DNA of 5,925 bases from Fidelibacterota bacterium. GTDB taxonomy: Bacteria; Pseudomonadota; Alphaproteobacteria; Rhodospirillales; Rhodospirillaceae. The stretch lies in assembly GCA_947473445.1 (NCBI GenBank), contig CANJEU010000146.1, positions 1 to 5,925 on the forward strand, in the 5' to 3' direction. Shown here one piece after another: positions 5,411-5,925 of the stretch (position 1 is its first letter; each line of letters opens with the position of its first letter). Both the position numbers and the translations under genes were made by a program. The notes under the pieces were generated by a model. It had not been told where the DNA came from and did no database searches. It saw only the letters and a list, made by a program, of their open reading frames with translations.

Positions 5411-5890
5411 GTGAAAAAACTTCTGTCTTTCGTCTATCGCTGCACGCCCATCTGGGTGACGCGCATCCTCCTGCGCTGCCTCAACCCCACGTTCAGCATC
5501 GGCGTAGCGGGCATCTTCCTGACGCCCGAGGGCAAAGTCCTCGTGCAGCGGCACGTCTATCGTCATCAATATCCTTGGGGGCTGCCGTCAGGATTTTTGG
5601 AAACCGGTGAGACACCCGAGGAAGGCGCGTTGCGCGAGCTGGAGGAGGAGGTCGGACTGAAGGCCACGGTCGAGGGCATTATCGGCAGCTATTTCATCCG
5701 TCCCCACCATCTCGAAGTCGCGGTGAAGGGAACGATTGATCCCGCGCAACCTCCGCGCCTCAGCCACGAGATATTCGAACTTGCTTACGTCGATCCGGAG
5801 TCGCTGCCGGGCGCCATGCCGGCCGATCAGAAGGAAATGGTGCGCCGGGCCGTGCGGGGCTTGCCGACGATCGCGACCCTCGAGACCTAG
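5411..5890 (+). CDS. Nudix hydrolase
   Basis: This 159-residue protein should hydrolyse a nucleoside diphosphate linked to another group, with Mg2+ or Mn2+. The Nudix box is perfect: G61-x5-E67-x7-R75-E76-L77-x-E79-E80-x-G82-L83, within GFLETGETPEEGALRE (61-76). It is preceded by strands GVAGIFLTPEGKVLVQRH (31-48) and the loop YPWGLPSG (54-61), as in the family. The first ~27 residues (LLSFVYRCTPIWVTRILLRCLNP region) form a basic, amphipathic helix-like extension ahead of the Nudix fold, seen in some related Nudix proteins but of unknown role. It is too charged for a standard signal peptide. The start is a GTG just after the GST stop with only a poor Shine-Dalgarno (CTAGGT), which suggests cotranscription or reinitiation. 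A GTG at 5456 is an alternative start that would remove part of the extension. The substrate cannot be told from the sequence. Confidence 0.92.
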   Translation: MKKLLSFVYRCTPIWVTRILLRCLNPTFSIGVAGIFLTPEGKVLVQRHVYRHQYPWGLPSGFLETGETPEEGALRELEEEVGLKATVEGIIGSYFIRPHHLEVAVKGTIDPAQPPRLSHEIFELAYVDPESLPGAMPADQKEMVRRAVRGLPTIATLET

Positions 5891-5923
5891 CCGCATTTCC
5901 GCAGGTTATCGCGTTTATGCGGC
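5890..5923 (+). terminator. Possible terminator or hairpin after the Nudix gene
   Basis: GCCGCAT (5890-5896) pairs with ATGCGGC (5917-5923) across a 20-base loop, starting at the last base of the Nudix stop codon. Any T run would lie beyond the window edge, so a terminator cannot be confirmed. The long loop makes this a weak call. Confidence 0.3.
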
Positions 5924-5925
5924 CC

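Noticed and set aside
1..5925. Undescribed multi-gene system, mobile element, CRISPR or RNA gene
   Set aside because: Every substantial open frame resolves to a known family or a shadow. No direct-repeat arrays, transposase or integrase genes, tRNA-like folds or terminal inverted repeats were seen by eye.

Overview
The window is GC-rich, gene-dense DNA from a Gram-negative bacterium, most likely an alphaproteobacterium. I infer this from three things: the codon bias, a LigE-type glutathione S-transferase, and a small exported CxxC protein of a kind I associate with alphaproteobacterial genomes. There is no tRNA, rRNA, CRISPR array, insertion sequence or phage gene. Nothing here looks like an undescribed multi-gene system. 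It is mostly a transport operon flanked by single housekeeping or accessory genes.

Layout. Positions 1-331 (minus strand) hold the first 110 codons of an alpha/beta-hydrolase that runs off the left edge. A ~100-base divergent intergenic gap (332-431) separates it from a four-gene plus-strand operon at 432-4115. The operon encodes a complete polyamine (putrescine-type) ABC importer in the order binding protein (potF), ATPase (potG), permease (potH), permease (potI). The genes are packed tightly: a 5-base gap, then an ATGA overlap, then a GTGA overlap. An inverted repeat that begins on the last base of the potI stop (4115-4143) looks like an intrinsic terminator usable from both strands. It lies between potI and a convergent minus-strand gene (4195-4476) for a 93-residue secreted CxxC protein. 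A 219-base, relatively AT-rich divergent region (4477-4695) follows, with an inverted repeat that could be an operator. The last two genes are on the plus strand and closely spaced: a LigE-like glutathione S-transferase (4696-5397) and a Nudix hydrolase (5411-5890).

How the genes work together. PotF, predicted to be a lipoprotein, captures a polyamine in the periplasm and delivers it to the PotH/PotI channel, which a PotG dimer powers with ATP. The GST and Nudix genes are 13 bases apart and probably cotranscribed. Both belong to families that handle reactive or damaged small molecules, but no shared pathway is evident. The hydrolase and the small exported protein appear to be independent units.

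The points most worth checking are the shortened C-terminal regulatory region of PotG, the lipoprotein form and altered pocket residues of PotF, and the apparent absence of a serine at the nucleophile position of the partial hydrolase.
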